A stretch of 25,843 nucleotides of DNA, taken from Oppiella nova (Eukaryota; Arthropoda; Arachnida; Sarcoptiformes; Oppiidae). The translations under genes and the position numbers were made by a program. The notes below the pieces were generated by a model. The model searched no databases, was not told where the DNA came from, and saw nothing but the letters and a program-made list of their open reading frames with translations. The stretch lies in assembly GCA_905397405.1 (NCBI GenBank), contig CAJPVJ010000014.1:1-25843 (forward strand). The letters run 5' to 3'. This document shows positions 25,804-25,843 of this stretch, piece by piece (positions within the stretch are counted from its first letter, which is position 1; each line of letters starts with the position of its first letter).

Positions 25804-25843
<40 letters not shown>
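25804..25843. repeat. TG dinucleotide microsatellite at the window end
   Basis: Twenty uninterrupted TG units run to the last base of the window, which suggests that an assembled contig stops inside the repeat. Confidence 0.97.

Overview
The window looks like a piece of a compact, AT-rich arthropod nuclear genome, most likely a mite (Acari). The evidence is five recognisable animal genes split by GT-AG introns mostly of about 50-70 nt, strongly AT-rich introns and intergenic DNA, and an arthropod-type acetylcholinesterase. The species call is inference. No bacterial, viral or transposon coding sequence was seen.

Layout. 1-1561: AT-rich, with one unrecognised minus-strand 5' exon (595-768). 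1562-9540 (minus): the N-terminal half of the Rho-GEF Trio/Kalirin, nine exons encoding Sec14 (CRAL-TRIO), spectrin repeats, DH1 and PH1; the C-terminal half is not in the window. 9541-9832: a short head-to-head promoter region. 9833-10337 (plus): complete LSm5, five exons. 10577-10819 (minus): an orphan open frame. 11075-12099 (plus): a TruB-family pseudouridine synthase most like TRUB2, with Glu at the catalytic Asp position. 12412-14019 (minus): a complete GRASP (GORASP) Golgi protein. 15350-18240 (plus): a secreted astacin metalloprotease with EGF and CUB domains, a probable 10-nt microexon, and a frame conflict in the N-terminal part of the catalytic domain. 18241-21548: a gene-poor AT-rich stretch. 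21549-23987 (minus): acetylcholinesterase with a GPI-type tail and Cys in place of the third oxyanion-hole glycine. 23988-25843: AT-rich DNA with GAGT/GA and TG microsatellites; the window ends inside the TG tract.

The genes do not form a pathway. They are ordinary neighbours in a compact genome: divergent pairs sharing a promoter (Trio/LSm5), convergent pairs (TRUB2-like/GRASP), and two secreted or cell-surface enzymes. No new biological system could be supported. The most useful leads are the astacin microexon and frame conflict, the AChE oxyanion-hole Cys, the Asp-to-Glu change in the pseudouridine synthase, a perfect 128-bp tandem duplication in a Trio intron, and the unexplained minus-strand open frames. 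Exon coordinates were worked out by hand from splice sites, phase continuity and family similarity, with no transcript data.
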